Shown: piece after piece, positions 24,920 to 32,537 of the stretch
Layout: every line of letters begins with the position of its first letter
Numbering within the stretch: position 1 is the stretch's first letter
Assembly: GCA_937873685.1 (NCBI GenBank)
Contig: CALMYO010000083.1
Span: 1-34,430, forward strand
Source: an uncultured Paracoccaceae bacterium
Lineage (GTDB): Bacteria > Pseudomonadota > Alphaproteobacteria > Rhizobiales > Rhizobiaceae
Direction: 5' to 3'
DNA: 34,430 bases
Position numbers and translations under genes: made by a program
The notes under the pieces: generated by a model
The model's input: the letters and a program-made list of their open reading frames with translations, nothing else
Told to the model about the DNA's origin: nothing
Database searches by the model: none

Positions 24920-25252
24920 ATGACCGAAGCCAATGTTGTTGTGACCGACGCCGCGGCAAAACGCGTCGCCGCCATCCTTGCAGACGAGAAGGAAGCCAAC
25001 GCGCTGCGCATCTCGGTTGAAGGCGGCGGCTGTTCGGGCTTTTCCTATAAATTCGACCTGACGAGCGAGCGCGCCGAGGATGATGTGGCGATCGAAAAAG
25101 ACGGCGCAACCGTTTTGATCGATTCACTTTCCCTCGTCTACATGGGTGGTTCGACGATCGATTTCGTCGACGACCTGATCGGCCAGTCGTTCCAGATCAG
25201 GAACCCGAACGCGGTGGCAAGCTGCGGCTGCGGCACGAGTTTTTCGGTGTAG
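24920..25252 (+). CDS. erpA: A-type iron-sulfur cluster carrier protein
   Basis: 110 residues of the HesB/IscA family, which passes Fe-S clusters to apo-enzymes. The three conserved cluster-binding Cys are present: Cys38 in [12 protein letters not shown], and Cys102 and Cys104 in CGCG near the C-terminus. AGGAGATCAAG precedes the ATG at 24920. Rhizobial members next to dgt are usually annotated ErpA/IscA. The choice of symbol rests on that context rather than on a residue unique to ErpA. A large inverted repeat begins 27 bases past the stop. Confidence 0.9.
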   Translation: MTEANVVVTDAAAKRVAAILADEKEANALRISVEGGGCSGFSYKFDLTSERAEDDVAIEKDGATVLIDSLSLVYMGGSTIDFVDDLIGQSFQIRNPNAVASCGCGTSFSV

Positions 25253-25279
25253 TCTCCCCGGCCTTGTTCGTTCCAAACC

Positions 25280-25376
25280 TTGACGCCGTCGTCCCGGAGC
25301 TTGTCCGCGGGACCCAAACCGCAAGGCATTTCAGCACTTTGGGTCCCGGGCACAGGGCCCGGAATGACGGCGTCAA
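25280..25376. repeat. Large imperfect inverted repeat after erpA
   Basis: The 39-base arms 25280-25318 and 25338-25376 are inverted copies with about six mismatches around a 19-base loop. The outer ends (TTGACGCCGTC / GACGGCGTCAA) are perfectly paired. The interior resembles the GTCATCCCGG...CCCGGGATGAC family at 6073 and 26521. It could act as the erpA terminator or as an mRNA-stabilising hairpin. Confidence 0.85.
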
Positions 25377-25427
25377 CAGAGGAACCTTGCGCCCGATCCC
25401 GATAGCGTTTGCCACGAAGCGGCGGTC

Positions 25428-25479
25428 ATCCTCGGACAAGCGAGCGTCCGCAAGGCAGGCGCAAACGTGCCCCGAGGAT
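25428..25479. repeat. Inverted repeat ATCCTCGG / CCGAGGAT
   Basis: ATCCTCGG (25428-25435) and CCGAGGAT (25472-25479) are inverted arms around 36 bases. This looks like a decayed member of the intergenic palindromes common in rhizobia. No coding potential is visible. Confidence 0.55.
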
Positions 25480-25546
25480 CCATCGCTCCCGCGATTGTGA
25501 CGGCATGCCCGCCGCGGCGATGCATCGCGCCGGGGTTGGGCCGCAG

Positions 25547-25569
25547 ATTCTCGCCACAAGGGCGAGAAT
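25547..25569. repeat. Perfect 9-base hairpin
   Basis: ATTCTCGCC, loop ACAAG, GGCGAGAAT. A further 7-base hairpin lies at 25623-25644 (GGGCGAG / CTCGCCC) and a half copy of the GC-rich paired element near 25599-25613. The whole 25253-25748 stretch is gene-free and made of such repeat pieces. Confidence 0.65.
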
Positions 25570-25680
25570 GACGACGGCGGTGGGGCGCTCCATTCTTCCC
25601 CCTTGCGGGGGGTCCGAAGGACGGGCGAGACCCGTGGCTCGCCCAGGAGACAAAGTCGACAGAGCGGGGCGATTGCACGC

Positions 25681-25700
25681 CGGGTTTCGCCCGCTTTTTT
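25681..25700 (+). terminator. Possible weak rho-independent terminator
   Basis: A short CGGG / CCCG stem around TTTCG is followed by C and six T. The stem is only four pairs, so this is weak. It would stop plus-strand readthrough from erpA before the opposing gene ending at 25749. Confidence 0.35.
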
Positions 25701-25748
25701 AATCATCCATCGAAAGCAGGGCAGAAAAAAGCGTATTTGAAGTCATTT

Positions 25749-26438
25749 TTAGTTCCCTTTTTTGAAATCGTCCTGCCGTACTAAACTGCAAAATGGCGCT
25801 TCACTTATCGGTCCTCCTATCTTGGAGCAGAGCACTGGCCCCGGATACTTGCCGAGCCACGGCAGCACCTTTTCGATAACACCGTCGGCCGGCTTTTCGT
25901 CGGTGATCGACAGCGCGATCGTTTCGAGCCGCACGCCCGCGCCGAAGCTGGCGGCGAGATTGGCCGGGTCGACCCGCTTCACCGTCTCCGGCCGCGCCGG
26001 ATCGTCGAACGTCACCAGCAGGGGATAGTTGTTCGGCTGCAGCGTGAGGGTCTGGCCGATGTAGTCAGGAATCATGCTGTAGCGTTCCCTGCTACCGAAG
26101 ACGGCGAGCCGGAAGGCGTCAAACGCGTCTTCGGCCAGAGACATCGGCGCGGGCTTTTGCAGCGCAAACAGCCAGCCACGGCCGGGAATCTCCAGCGCAA
26201 CCGCCTCGCCGCGCACGTTGAAGGAGTAGACGCCGGCATCGGGAAGGACCGGTTTGCCGCCGCCGCGAACATTGATGCGCGTGACGGCCGAGGCCGAAAC
26301 CGGCTTGCCGTCGACGCTGACGGTGACGGTCAGGCGCTGGCTCCAGTTCGTTCCGCCCCACAGGACCTGTGAGACCACCCACGCCGCAAACAGCGCCAGC
26401 ACAACGGCGCCCCATGTCTTCCAGCCGAACCGTTGCAT
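25749..26438 (-). CDS. Membrane-anchored protein of unknown function
   Basis: 229 residues. An N-terminal membrane segment (WGAVVLALFAAWVVSQVLWG, residues ~8-27) leads to a soluble periplasmic domain rich in beta-prone stretches (RLTVTVSVDGKPVSASAV). The later segments PNNYPLLVTFDDPARPETV and RVDPANLAASFGAGVRLETI recall a family of uncharacterised rhizobial proteins. I know no function for it. Two Cys near the C-terminus (VLCSKIG and PFCSLV) could pair. GAGGGCG precedes the ATG at 26438. It stands alone between erpA and xthA, both on the other strand. Confidence 0.78.
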   Translation of the reverse strand: MQRFGWKTWGAVVLALFAAWVVSQVLWGGTNWSQRLTVTVSVDGKPVSASAVTRINVRGGGKPVLPDAGVYSFNVRGEAVALEIPGRGWLFALQKPAPMSLAEDAFDAFRLAVFGSRERYSMIPDYIGQTLTLQPNNYPLLVTFDDPARPETVKRVDPANLAASFGAGVRLETIALSITDEKPADGVIEKVLPWLGKYPGPVLCSKIGGPISEAPFCSLVRQDDFKKGN

Positions 26439-27069
26439 CGCGCCCTCGCTTCAAGGTTGCGCAACAGTCGCCGACAAGCGTTAGGGAAGCGTTACGCCTT
26501 CCGCGCTGCCAACGTGTCCGCCGTCATCCCGGGGCTTGTGCCCGGGATGACGACCCGGAGCGGCAAAGCGGGCCGCCGAAACGCGGTTTGCCCATGTTTC
26601 CTCGATAAGAACAATGAGCAAGAACAACCCCTTGCCGGAATCGACCACTCCGTTTGTCCACACAAGCCAAAACCGACGTATCCTCCGCCCTATCGACCCC
26701 ACGGGAAGTCCGGAAGCGCACCGGGCGAAAGGACGGGGAAGACGGCGCCTGTCCGGTCGCGTCCGGTCGCGGCTGGGTGATGAGCCCCCAGGACGGGGCG
26801 GCTGTGGTCTTGAACGCGAATGTTCAGGTTACCCGCCGCAAGAACGCCGGCGGGCGCGTGGACCGCGCCAAAACTACAAAACACAGAAGGCACGGAAAAC
26901 GCGCCCGCTTCCCGCACAATTCGCCAACAGCCCGGCTTCACCGAAGCGCGGCAACGCACCGGCGCGCGCGTTGCGCCGATGACAAGACAGCGAGAACCCG
27001 CCCCCGCCCTTCCCCCGCCCCCTGCCCTGCGCTATCGTCGCGCACCCGAACGGCCGGCCGGAGCACCGC
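26439..27069. other. Gene-free spacer upstream of xthA
   Basis: 631 bases with no convincing gene. Contents are the GTCATCCC-type hairpin at 26521-26552, a short tandem duplication CCGGTCGCGT/CCGGTCGCGG near 26754-26773, and a locally A-rich stretch at about 26869-26900. Open frames here have basic, low-complexity translations typical of GC-rich non-coding DNA. The xthA promoter is not recognisable. Confidence 0.6.
26521..26552. repeat. GTCATCCC-type palindromic repeat
   Basis: CCGTCATCCCGGG and CCCGGGATGACG form a near-perfect hairpin around GCTTGTG. It is the best-preserved copy of the family also seen at 6073-6107. It lies 83 bases upstream of the minus-strand unknown gene's start, in spacer DNA. 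Confidence 0.85.
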
Positions 27070-27861
27070 ATGCGCATCGCCACCTGGAACATCAACGGCG
27101 TCAAGGCGCGCATCGACAACCTTTTGGAATGGCTGCGCCAATCCGCCCCCGACATCGTCTGCCTGCAGGAAATCAAGTCTGTCGACGAGGCGTTTCCGCG
27201 TCTGGAGATCGAGGCGCTCGGCTACCATGTCGAGACCCATGGCCAGAAGGGCTTCAACGGAGTCGCGATACTCTCCAAGCTGCGCTTCGACGAGGTGAGG
27301 CGCGGCCTGCCGGGCGACGAGACAGACGAGCAGGCCCGTTTCATCGAGGGCGTGTTTTCCGTCGAAGGCGGCGTGTTGCGCGTCGTCTCGCTTTACCTGC
27401 CGAACGGCAACCCGGTCGACAGCGAAAAGTTTCCCTACAAGCTTGGCTGGATGCAGCGCCTCGAAACCTTTGCCGCAGACCGGCTGGCGCTGGAAGAGCC
27501 GCTGGTGCTGGCGGGCGATTACAACGTCATTCCCCAGCCGTGGGATTGCCACGATCCGGCCGCATGGGAGGGCGATGCGCTGTTTCGCCCGGAAAGCCGT
27601 CAGGCGCTGCGGCGGCTGGAAAACCTCGGCTTCACCGACGCGGTGCGCGCCGTCACCGGCGAGGCGAAAGTCTACACCTTCTGGGATTACCAGGCCGGCG
27701 CATGGCAGAAGAACAACGGCATACGCATCGACCACCTGATGCTTTCGCCGGAAGCGGCCAACCGCCTCGCCTCGGCTTCGGTGGAGAAGGCGGTGCGGGC
27801 GTGGGAAAAGCCGTCCGACCACGTGCCGGTGGTGGCGGAACTGGCATTCTCAGCCGCGTAG
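27070..27861 (+). CDS. xthA: Exodeoxyribonuclease III (AP endonuclease)
   Basis: A 263-residue DNA-repair enzyme that cuts at abasic sites and trims 3' ends. It belongs to the EEP nuclease fold, with Asn7 in MRIATWNINGVKARI, the metal ligand Glu34 in CLQEIKS, catalytic Asp/Asn in LAGDYNVIP (~150), NGIRIDHLMLS (~217) and the final SDHVPV His. Length is close to E. coli ExoIII (268). GGAG lies 9-12 bases before the ATG. In rhizobia it is usually adjacent to erpA. Here 1.8 kb separates them. A short AGGGC/GCCCT palindrome follows directly after the stop (27862-27875). Confidence 0.95.
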   Translation: MRIATWNINGVKARIDNLLEWLRQSAPDIVCLQEIKSVDEAFPRLEIEALGYHVETHGQKGFNGVAILSKLRFDEVRRGLPGDETDEQARFIEGVFSVEGGVLRVVSLYLPNGNPVDSEKFPYKLGWMQRLETFAADRLALEEPLVLAGDYNVIPQPWDCHDPAAWEGDALFRPESRQALRRLENLGFTDAVRAVTGEAKVYTFWDYQAGAWQKNNGIRIDHLMLSPEAANRLASASVEKAVRAWEKPSDHVPVVAELAFSAA

Positions 27862-27903
27862 AGGGCGCTAGCCCTTCTGGCGCAAGCGTCGGGCCAACTG
27901 GAT

Positions 27904-27966
27904 CCGGTGCGCTGCAACACGGGGAGTTTCCCTCCCCCTTTTTGCGACGCTACCCCAAACCGCTCG
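27904..27966. repeat. Core-deleted remnant of the 2.4-2.7 kb composite repeat
   Basis: 27904-27940 matches the reverse complement of about 2619-2655 with three differences (CCGGTGCG, then ACACGGGGA, TTTCCCTCCCCCTT). 27942-27965 matches the reverse complement of about 2440-2462 (TTGCGACG, then CCCAAACCGCT). The two outer flanks of that composite are therefore joined here without its two inner hairpins. Confidence 0.7.
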
Positions 27967-27993
27967 AACCTTTTCGTCCGATTCCGCCGCCCC

Positions 27994-28680
27994 TCACCCC
28001 AGCCACTTGTCGTAATCCGACACCAGCAGGTGCACCGGCGCTTCGTCCTCCTCGATGCCGGAGAAGCGCTTGATCGGCTCGCGGAACCAGTTGTCGGTGA
28101 CATCGTCGTTGACTGTCGAAACCTCGCCGATCAGCACGTCGCCGCCCTCGCCCCAGAAGGCGTGCCACACGCCCGGCATCAGCGTGACGCTTTCGCCCGG
28201 ATCGAGCTTGAGCAACCCGCCAGCGGGCAGCTTGCGGATCACCCCGTCAACGGGAACGAACACTTCCGCCGTGTCGTCGATCGTCCCTTCCTCATTCGGC
28301 ATGAACAATTCCAGCACCAGCTTGCCGCCGCCGCGGTTGATGATGTCCTCCGCCTTCACGTAATGGCGGTGCATCGGCGAAAGCTGGTCCTTGCGGCTGA
28401 TCATGATCTTTTCGGCATAGAGCATGCCGGTTCCCTTGGTCAGGTCGGCGGCGTTGCCGTTTCGCACCGTGAACAGGAACAGGCCGAGTTCATCGAACCG
28501 CCCCTCGCCGTAATCGGTGATGTCCCAGCCCATGCGGGCGGCGCGCAGGCCGGAAAATTCTTCTGCCCGCGCCTGCATTTCCGAGGGGGCGAGATAGGCG
28601 AAGGGCGGCATGATGTAGCCGAAGGAGCGGATGAAGGCGTCGCCCTCGCGCAGGATTTCGTTGACGCGGCTGCGTTTCAT
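27994..28680 (-). CDS. D-lyxose (D-mannose) ketol-isomerase, cupin fold
   Basis: A 228-residue metal-dependent isomerase of the D-lyxose isomerase family (PF07385), interconverting D-lyxose/D-xylulose or D-mannose/D-fructose. The cupin metal site is visible: His104 and His106 in SPMHRHYVKAEDIINRGGGK, Glu111 just after, and His in TLMPGVWHAFWGEGG. The length equals that of E. coli D-lyxose isomerase. GGAGG precedes the ATG at 28680. It lies 31 bases after a mutarotase-like gene on the same strand, so both probably serve one sugar. The true sugar is not decidable from sequence. Confidence 0.9.
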   Translation of the reverse strand: MKRSRVNEILREGDAFIRSFGYIMPPFAYLAPSEMQARAEEFSGLRAARMGWDITDYGEGRFDELGLFLFTVRNGNAADLTKGTGMLYAEKIMISRKDQLSPMHRHYVKAEDIINRGGGKLVLELFMPNEEGTIDDTAEVFVPVDGVIRKLPAGGLLKLDPGESVTLMPGVWHAFWGEGGDVLIGEVSTVNDDVTDNWFREPIKRFSGIEEDEAPVHLLVSDYDKWLG

Positions 28681-28711
28681 GTCGCTCCTCCCTGACCGGC
28701 AACGCCGGGCG

Positions 28712-29662
28712 TCACAGCGCCTCGGCCTCGATCCGGTAGCTGGTAGACCAAACCTCGCCGGCTGAAAAGCGCCGACCGCCGCCTATCGACGCGACGCCAT
28801 CCGGCGCCTCGAACACGGCGTCGAGCGGCTCGACGCCAAGCCCGCGAAACCTTCCGCCCCAGGGATTGTGCAAGCGCCCGCCGGCCGAAAGCCAGAGCAG
28901 CAGCGTCGGGAAATCCGTGGGGTCCCAGGTAAGCCGCAATGCGTAACCCTCGTCCGGCCAAACCACCCGCGCCACCCCGTCGACGCCGAACAATTGCGCC
29001 GCCTCTTCGGTGCGAAGGTGCGCGAGATCGTTCAGCGAAACCTCGCCGCCGCCAGTGAGCGGCAGCGAACCGAGACTGCCGAAGCGCCCTCCCACGGCGA
29101 GCCGCGACACCGCGGTTTCGAACACCGCCGGGAAAGTCTCGCCATGGGAAAACGCCGCGTCGAGTGCGATGCCCTTGCCTGCATCAGGCAACCGCACGAT
29201 CGGGTGCAGCCCGACGGGCAACCGGAAGTCGGCGCGTGCATGCACCGTCAGCGTGAAATCGAGCGCCGGCCGGTCCGCAACGCACGCGATGCTCCGCTGA
29301 AGCCGTGCGATTGCGTGACCGGCGGGATAGTCGATCGACAGGCGCGCCGCGCCGTCATCTGCCGCATCGAACCGCCAGCAATTGTCGGTGCCGTGGCCGT
29401 GCACGATCGGATCGGCCGAAGTCTTTCCAAACGGCACGCAGGGCCACTCGCCGCCGAGCCAGCGCAGATGCGCCGGGATCGACTCATCGCCCGTGGTCGC
29501 CGGATCGTCATGCCAAGAGGCTTCGGCCAGCGGCCGCACAGTGCGGCCATCCGGGAGGGTGAACGCAACATGATGCGCCGTGCCGCCGAGCGGCCAGACT
29601 TCTGCCGAGCCGAATGGCCATTGCAGACGGTGCGCCCTGCCGGGGAAATCGAGGAGATTCAT
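28712..29662 (-). CDS. Aldose 1-epimerase (mutarotase)-like protein
   Basis: 316 residues of the galactose-mutarotase superfamily, which interconverts sugar anomers. Visible features are the central His in LPVGLHPIVRLPDAGKG, the NPWGGRFRGLGVEPLDAVFE stretch whose GVEP Glu is the likely general base, and strands such as HARADFRLPVG. It diverges from typical GalM, so it is better called mutarotase-like. The start is the ATG at 29662 (MNLLDFPGRAHRLQW). An in-frame extension to 29737 adds a basic, unconserved tail. It is the first gene of a pair with the D-lyxose isomerase and divergent from the LysR gene at 29818. Confidence 0.8.
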   Translation of the reverse strand: MNLLDFPGRAHRLQWPFGSAEVWPLGGTAHHVAFTLPDGRTVRPLAEASWHDDPATTGDESIPAHLRWLGGEWPCVPFGKTSADPIVHGHGTDNCWRFDAADDGAARLSIDYPAGHAIARLQRSIACVADRPALDFTLTVHARADFRLPVGLHPIVRLPDAGKGIALDAAFSHGETFPAVFETAVSRLAVGGRFGSLGSLPLTGGGEVSLNDLAHLRTEEAAQLFGVDGVARVVWPDEGYALRLTWDPTDFPTLLLWLSAGGRLHNPWGGRFRGLGVEPLDAVFEAPDGVASIGGGRRFSAGEVWSTSYRIEAEAL

Positions 29663-29817
29663 TGGTTTTCTGCCGGTTGCGTTATGGCCTCGTTTACGCC
29701 TTTGCGGGTTTTCGCGCCAGATCGAACGTTGCGTCACGCTTTTTTCTGGTGCGAGCCGCCGACGAGGACTATTGGAAATGCGGGGCGCGCGATGCAGGGT
29801 TTTGGAGTTATCCTCGC

Positions 29818-30726
29818 GTGGCGTTCACCATCCGGCAATTGCAGTATTTCGTCGCCGTGGCCGAACTGGGTTCGGTCTCCGGCGCCGCGCAGCGCTTGTC
29901 GATCTCGCAATCCTCCGTAACCGAGGCGATCAAGGCGCTTGAAGGCGATCTCGGCGTTGCGCTTTTCGAGCGCCATGCGCGTGGTCTGGCGATCACGCAC
30001 AAGGGCCACCAGTTCCTGCGCCACGCCACGACGATCCTCGCCGATGTCTCCGACGCGCGGCGCGCCTTCACAGGCGAGACGCGGGCGCAGATCGGCGCGC
30101 TTCATCTCGGCGTCACCTCGCTGGTCGCCGGCTATGTGCTTTCCGACATTCTCGCGCGGTATCGGCGCGCTTTTCCCAATGTGACCGTTTCAGCGATCGA
30201 GGATACCGGCGAATATCTCGAACACCTGATGATCGGCGGCGAACTCGATGCGGCGGTGATGGTGATTTCCAGCCTGCGCGATCGCGCAGCCCTGCAGGCC
30301 GAGATCATCGAGGTTTCGCCCTACCGCCTTTGGCTGCCGCTAGGCCATCCCCTTGCCACGGCCGAGAGCGTCAGTCTTGAGGACATCGTGACAGAGCCAC
30401 TGATCATGCTGACCCTTGACGAAATCGAGGAAGCAACGAGCCGGTTGCTCGGCGCGCTCGGTTCGCGCCCACGCGTCGCCTTCCGCACACGCTCGGTCGA
30501 AGCCGTGCGCAGCCTCGTCGCTACAGGCGCGGGCGTCGCGCTGCTGCCGGACCTCGTCTACCGTCCCTGGTCACTCGAAGGCGACCGCATCGAAAGCCGG
30601 GACGTGTCGGGGTCGCTGCCCGTCGTGCAGGTCGGCATCGCCTGGCGCAAGGGGTCGGTGCTGTCGGCGCCGGCGCGCGAATTCATTGCTGTGGCGCAAG
30701 GTCCGCGCCCACCGCGCCAGCGCTGA
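29818..30726 (+). CDS. LysR-family transcriptional regulator
   Basis: 302 residues starting at a GTG (VAFTIRQLQYFVAVAE) with TGGAG ten bases upstream. In-frame sequence back to 29614 overlaps the divergent gene and lacks homology-like character. The helix-turn-helix covers ~5-62 (GSVSGAAQRLSISQSSVTEA, then IKALEGDLGVALFERHARG). The effector-binding domain runs ~90-295. It is flanked by a divergent sugar isomerase/mutarotase pair and, downstream on the same strand, a polyamine-type ABC operon 159 bases away. It could govern either; the ABC operon is the likelier target because such regulators often precede it. Confidence 0.92.
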   Translation: MAFTIRQLQYFVAVAELGSVSGAAQRLSISQSSVTEAIKALEGDLGVALFERHARGLAITHKGHQFLRHATTILADVSDARRAFTGETRAQIGALHLGVTSLVAGYVLSDILARYRRAFPNVTVSAIEDTGEYLEHLMIGGELDAAVMVISSLRDRAALQAEIIEVSPYRLWLPLGHPLATAESVSLEDIVTEPLIMLTLDEIEEATSRLLGALGSRPRVAFRTRSVEAVRSLVATGAGVALLPDLVYRPWSLEGDRIESRDVSGSLPVVQVGIAWRKGSVLSAPAREFIAVAQGPRPPRQR

Positions 30727-30776
30727 TTGCATCGCGGACCACGCCTTTTCCCGCAGCCGGACCATTCGGTATCTCC

Positions 30777-30837
30777 GATAATGCCATTCTGACAAATGGA
30801 TTTGCGAAACATCGGCTTTCGCCTAAAGTCCAAATCC
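30777..30837 (+). promoter_or_regulatory. Possible promoter and structured leader of the ABC operon
   Basis: GATAAT (30777-30782) resembles a -10 box without a good -35. A dyad follows, with outer arms GGATTTG (30798-30804) and CAAATCC (30831-30837) and inner arms GCGAAA / TTTCGC (30804-30809 / 30817-30822). The poor -35 would suit an activator-dependent promoter, and the dyad could be an operator or an RNA leader hairpin. Inference only. Confidence 0.3.
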
Positions 30838-30885
30838 GGGTTTGTCACGGGCGCGTGTTGCGCGACGAAAAGGGAGGCATTCGGC

Positions 30886-32049
30886 ATGAGAGCGATACTG
30901 AGATCGGGAACGGCGATGCTGCTGGCGCTGAGCGTCGGCGGACAGGCGCTTGCCGCGGAAATGCTGACGGCGATCGGCGCCGGCGAAGGCCAGCTGAACA
31001 TCGTCGCCTGGGCTGGCTATGTCGAGCGCGGCGAGACCGACAAGGCGTTCGACTGGGTGACCAAGTTCGAGGAAAAGACCTCCTGCAAGGTCAACGTCAA
31101 AACCGCCAACACCTCCGACGAGATGGTGGCCCTGATGAACGAGGGCGGTTTCGATCTCGTCACCGCTTCGGGTGACGCCTCTTTGCGCCTGATCGCGGGC
31201 AAACGCGTCCAGCCGGTCAATATCGATCTCGTCCCGTCCTGGAGCACGATCGACGAGCGGCTGAAAAACGCCCCGTGGCACACCGTCGACGGCGTGCACT
31301 ACGGCGTGCCCTACATGTGGGGCCCGAACGTGCTAATGTACAACACAGAGGTGTTCAAGGAAGCGCCGACCTCGTGGAACGTCGTGTTCGAGGAAATGAC
31401 GCTGTCCGACGGCAAATCCAACAAGGGGCGCGTGCAGGCCTATGACGGGCCGATCCACGTTGCCGACGCCGCCCAGTACCTGATGCACCACAAGCCGGAA
31501 CTCGGCATCAAGAGCCCTTACGAACTTAACGAGGACCAGTACAAGGCCGCCCTCGACCTTCTGCGTCAGCAGCGCACGCTGGTCGGCCGCTACTGGCATG
31601 ACGCCTTCATCCAGATGGACGATTTCAAGAACGAAGGCGTCGTCGCATCCGGTTCCTGGCCGTTTCAGGTCAACATCCTGAAGTCGGGCGGCGCGCCGGT
31701 CGCCTCGGTCATCCCGGTCGAGGGCGCCACCGGCTGGGCCGACACCACCATGATGCATGTCGATGCCGCCAACCCGAACTGCGCCTACATGTGGTTCGAA
31801 CACCAGCTGTCATCCAACCTGCAATCGGACCTTTCGGTGTGGTTCGGCGCCAACCCGTCCGTCCCCGCGGCCTGCACCGACGGGCGCGGCATGCAGACGG
31901 CGGAAGGCTGCACTGCCAACGGCCTCGACGATTTCGACAAGATCCGCTTCTGGACGACGCCGACCACCAAGTGCGCGAGCCAGAACGATGCCTGCGTGCC
32001 CTACTATCGCTGGGTGTCGGACTATATCGGCGTGATCGGCGGCCGGTAG
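30886..32049 (+). CDS. Periplasmic substrate-binding protein of a polyamine-type ABC importer
   Basis: 387 residues. A signal peptide (MRAILRSGTAMLLALSVGG, cleavage near ALAAE) precedes an extracellular solute-binding fold of the PotD/YdcS type: LNIVAWAGYVERGETDKAFD, NVKTANTSDEMVALMNEGG, YGVPYMWGPNVLMYNTEVF and MMHVDAANPNCAYMWFEH. Four or more Cys in the C-terminal part (PAACTDG, EGCTANG, TKCASQNDACVPY) may form disulfides. Polyamines or a related amine are the likely ligand. The start is the ATG at 30886 with AGGGAGG eight bases upstream. It is the first gene of an operon with NIPSNAP, ATPase and permease genes. Confidence 0.92.
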   Translation: MRAILRSGTAMLLALSVGGQALAAEMLTAIGAGEGQLNIVAWAGYVERGETDKAFDWVTKFEEKTSCKVNVKTANTSDEMVALMNEGGFDLVTASGDASLRLIAGKRVQPVNIDLVPSWSTIDERLKNAPWHTVDGVHYGVPYMWGPNVLMYNTEVFKEAPTSWNVVFEEMTLSDGKSNKGRVQAYDGPIHVADAAQYLMHHKPELGIKSPYELNEDQYKAALDLLRQQRTLVGRYWHDAFIQMDDFKNEGVVASGSWPFQVNILKSGGAPVASVIPVEGATGWADTTMMHVDAANPNCAYMWFEHQLSSNLQSDLSVWFGANPSVPAACTDGRGMQTAEGCTANGLDDFDKIRFWTTPTTKCASQNDACVPYYRWVSDYIGVIGGR

Positions 32050-32061
32050 ACGCAGGGACTG

Positions 32062-32137
32062 GCCGGGCGAGTGCACCCGTCGCCCGGCGGAAAGCGCGAT
32101 TGGGCAGGGATTTCGGCGGCGGTCCTTTGGGCCGCCG
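32062..32137 (+). promoter_or_regulatory. Two intergenic hairpins between the binding-protein gene and the rest of the ABC operon
   Basis: Hairpin 1 has a 9-base stem, GCCGGGCGA (32062-32070) with TCGCCCGGC (32080-32088). Hairpin 2 is GGCGGTCC, TTT, GGGCCGCC (32118-32136), one G-U pair in the stem. Neither has a T-run. Such hairpins after a binding-protein gene often protect its mRNA and thin out downstream expression. Confidence 0.55.
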
Positions 32138-32180
32138 TATACGAAGGCCTTGCGAGGGGGGGGGCTAAAACCCTTGGTCG

Positions 32181-32537
32181 ATGCGGACTGTCGAGATCCT
32201 CAGCTACATCCTCAAGCCCGGATCGGGCGAAAGGTTCCATGAAATCATGACTGTCATCAGCGTTCCCATGCAAAGGCGCCACGGAATCGATGTTCTGGCG
32301 TTCGGACCATCGCACGAGCGCCCGGATCGCTACATGCTCGTCCGCAGCTTCAACGACGAGCGGCATCGCCAACAGCAGTTGGACCAGTTCTACTCTGACG
32401 CCGACTGGCGGCTTGGCCCGCGCGAAGAGATCGTCGCATCTATAGAATCCGCCATTCCGACTACGGTTGTAGTCGACGACGACATGGTGAACGCATTTGC
32501 CCGGCTGGCGCTCGGGCGAGTTGAGGGCGCGGCATGA
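32181..32537 (+). CDS. NIPSNAP-family protein within the ABC operon
   Basis: 118 residues with the ferredoxin-like dimeric alpha-beta barrel pattern of NIPSNAP proteins: VEILSYILKPGSGERFHEIM, RRHGIDVLAFGPS, RYMLVRSFNDERHRQQQLDQ and GPREEIVASIES. It has no signal peptide, so it is cytoplasmic. The biochemical role of bacterial NIPSNAPs is poorly known. Its stop overlaps the ATPase gene's ATG by four bases, which implies coupled translation and a tie to the transporter's substrate. No ordinary ribosome site is seen. A run of nine G (32156-32164) ends 16 bases before the ATG, and an in-frame stop at 32166 rules out an earlier start. Confidence 0.83.
   Translation: MRTVEILSYILKPGSGERFHEIMTVISVPMQRRHGIDVLAFGPSHERPDRYMLVRSFNDERHRQQQLDQFYSDADWRLGPREEIVASIESAIPTTVVVDDDMVNAFARLALGRVEGAA

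Noticed and set aside
26812-26825. GAAC-N6-GTTC resembling an SOS (LexA) box upstream of xthA
   Set aside because: Alphaproteobacterial LexA sites use a 7-base spacer. This has six, and it lies about 245 bases from the gene.
26654-26982. Possible small gene before xthA
   Set aside because: The frames give basic, low-complexity translations, have no ribosome site and would run into or out of xthA in a different frame.
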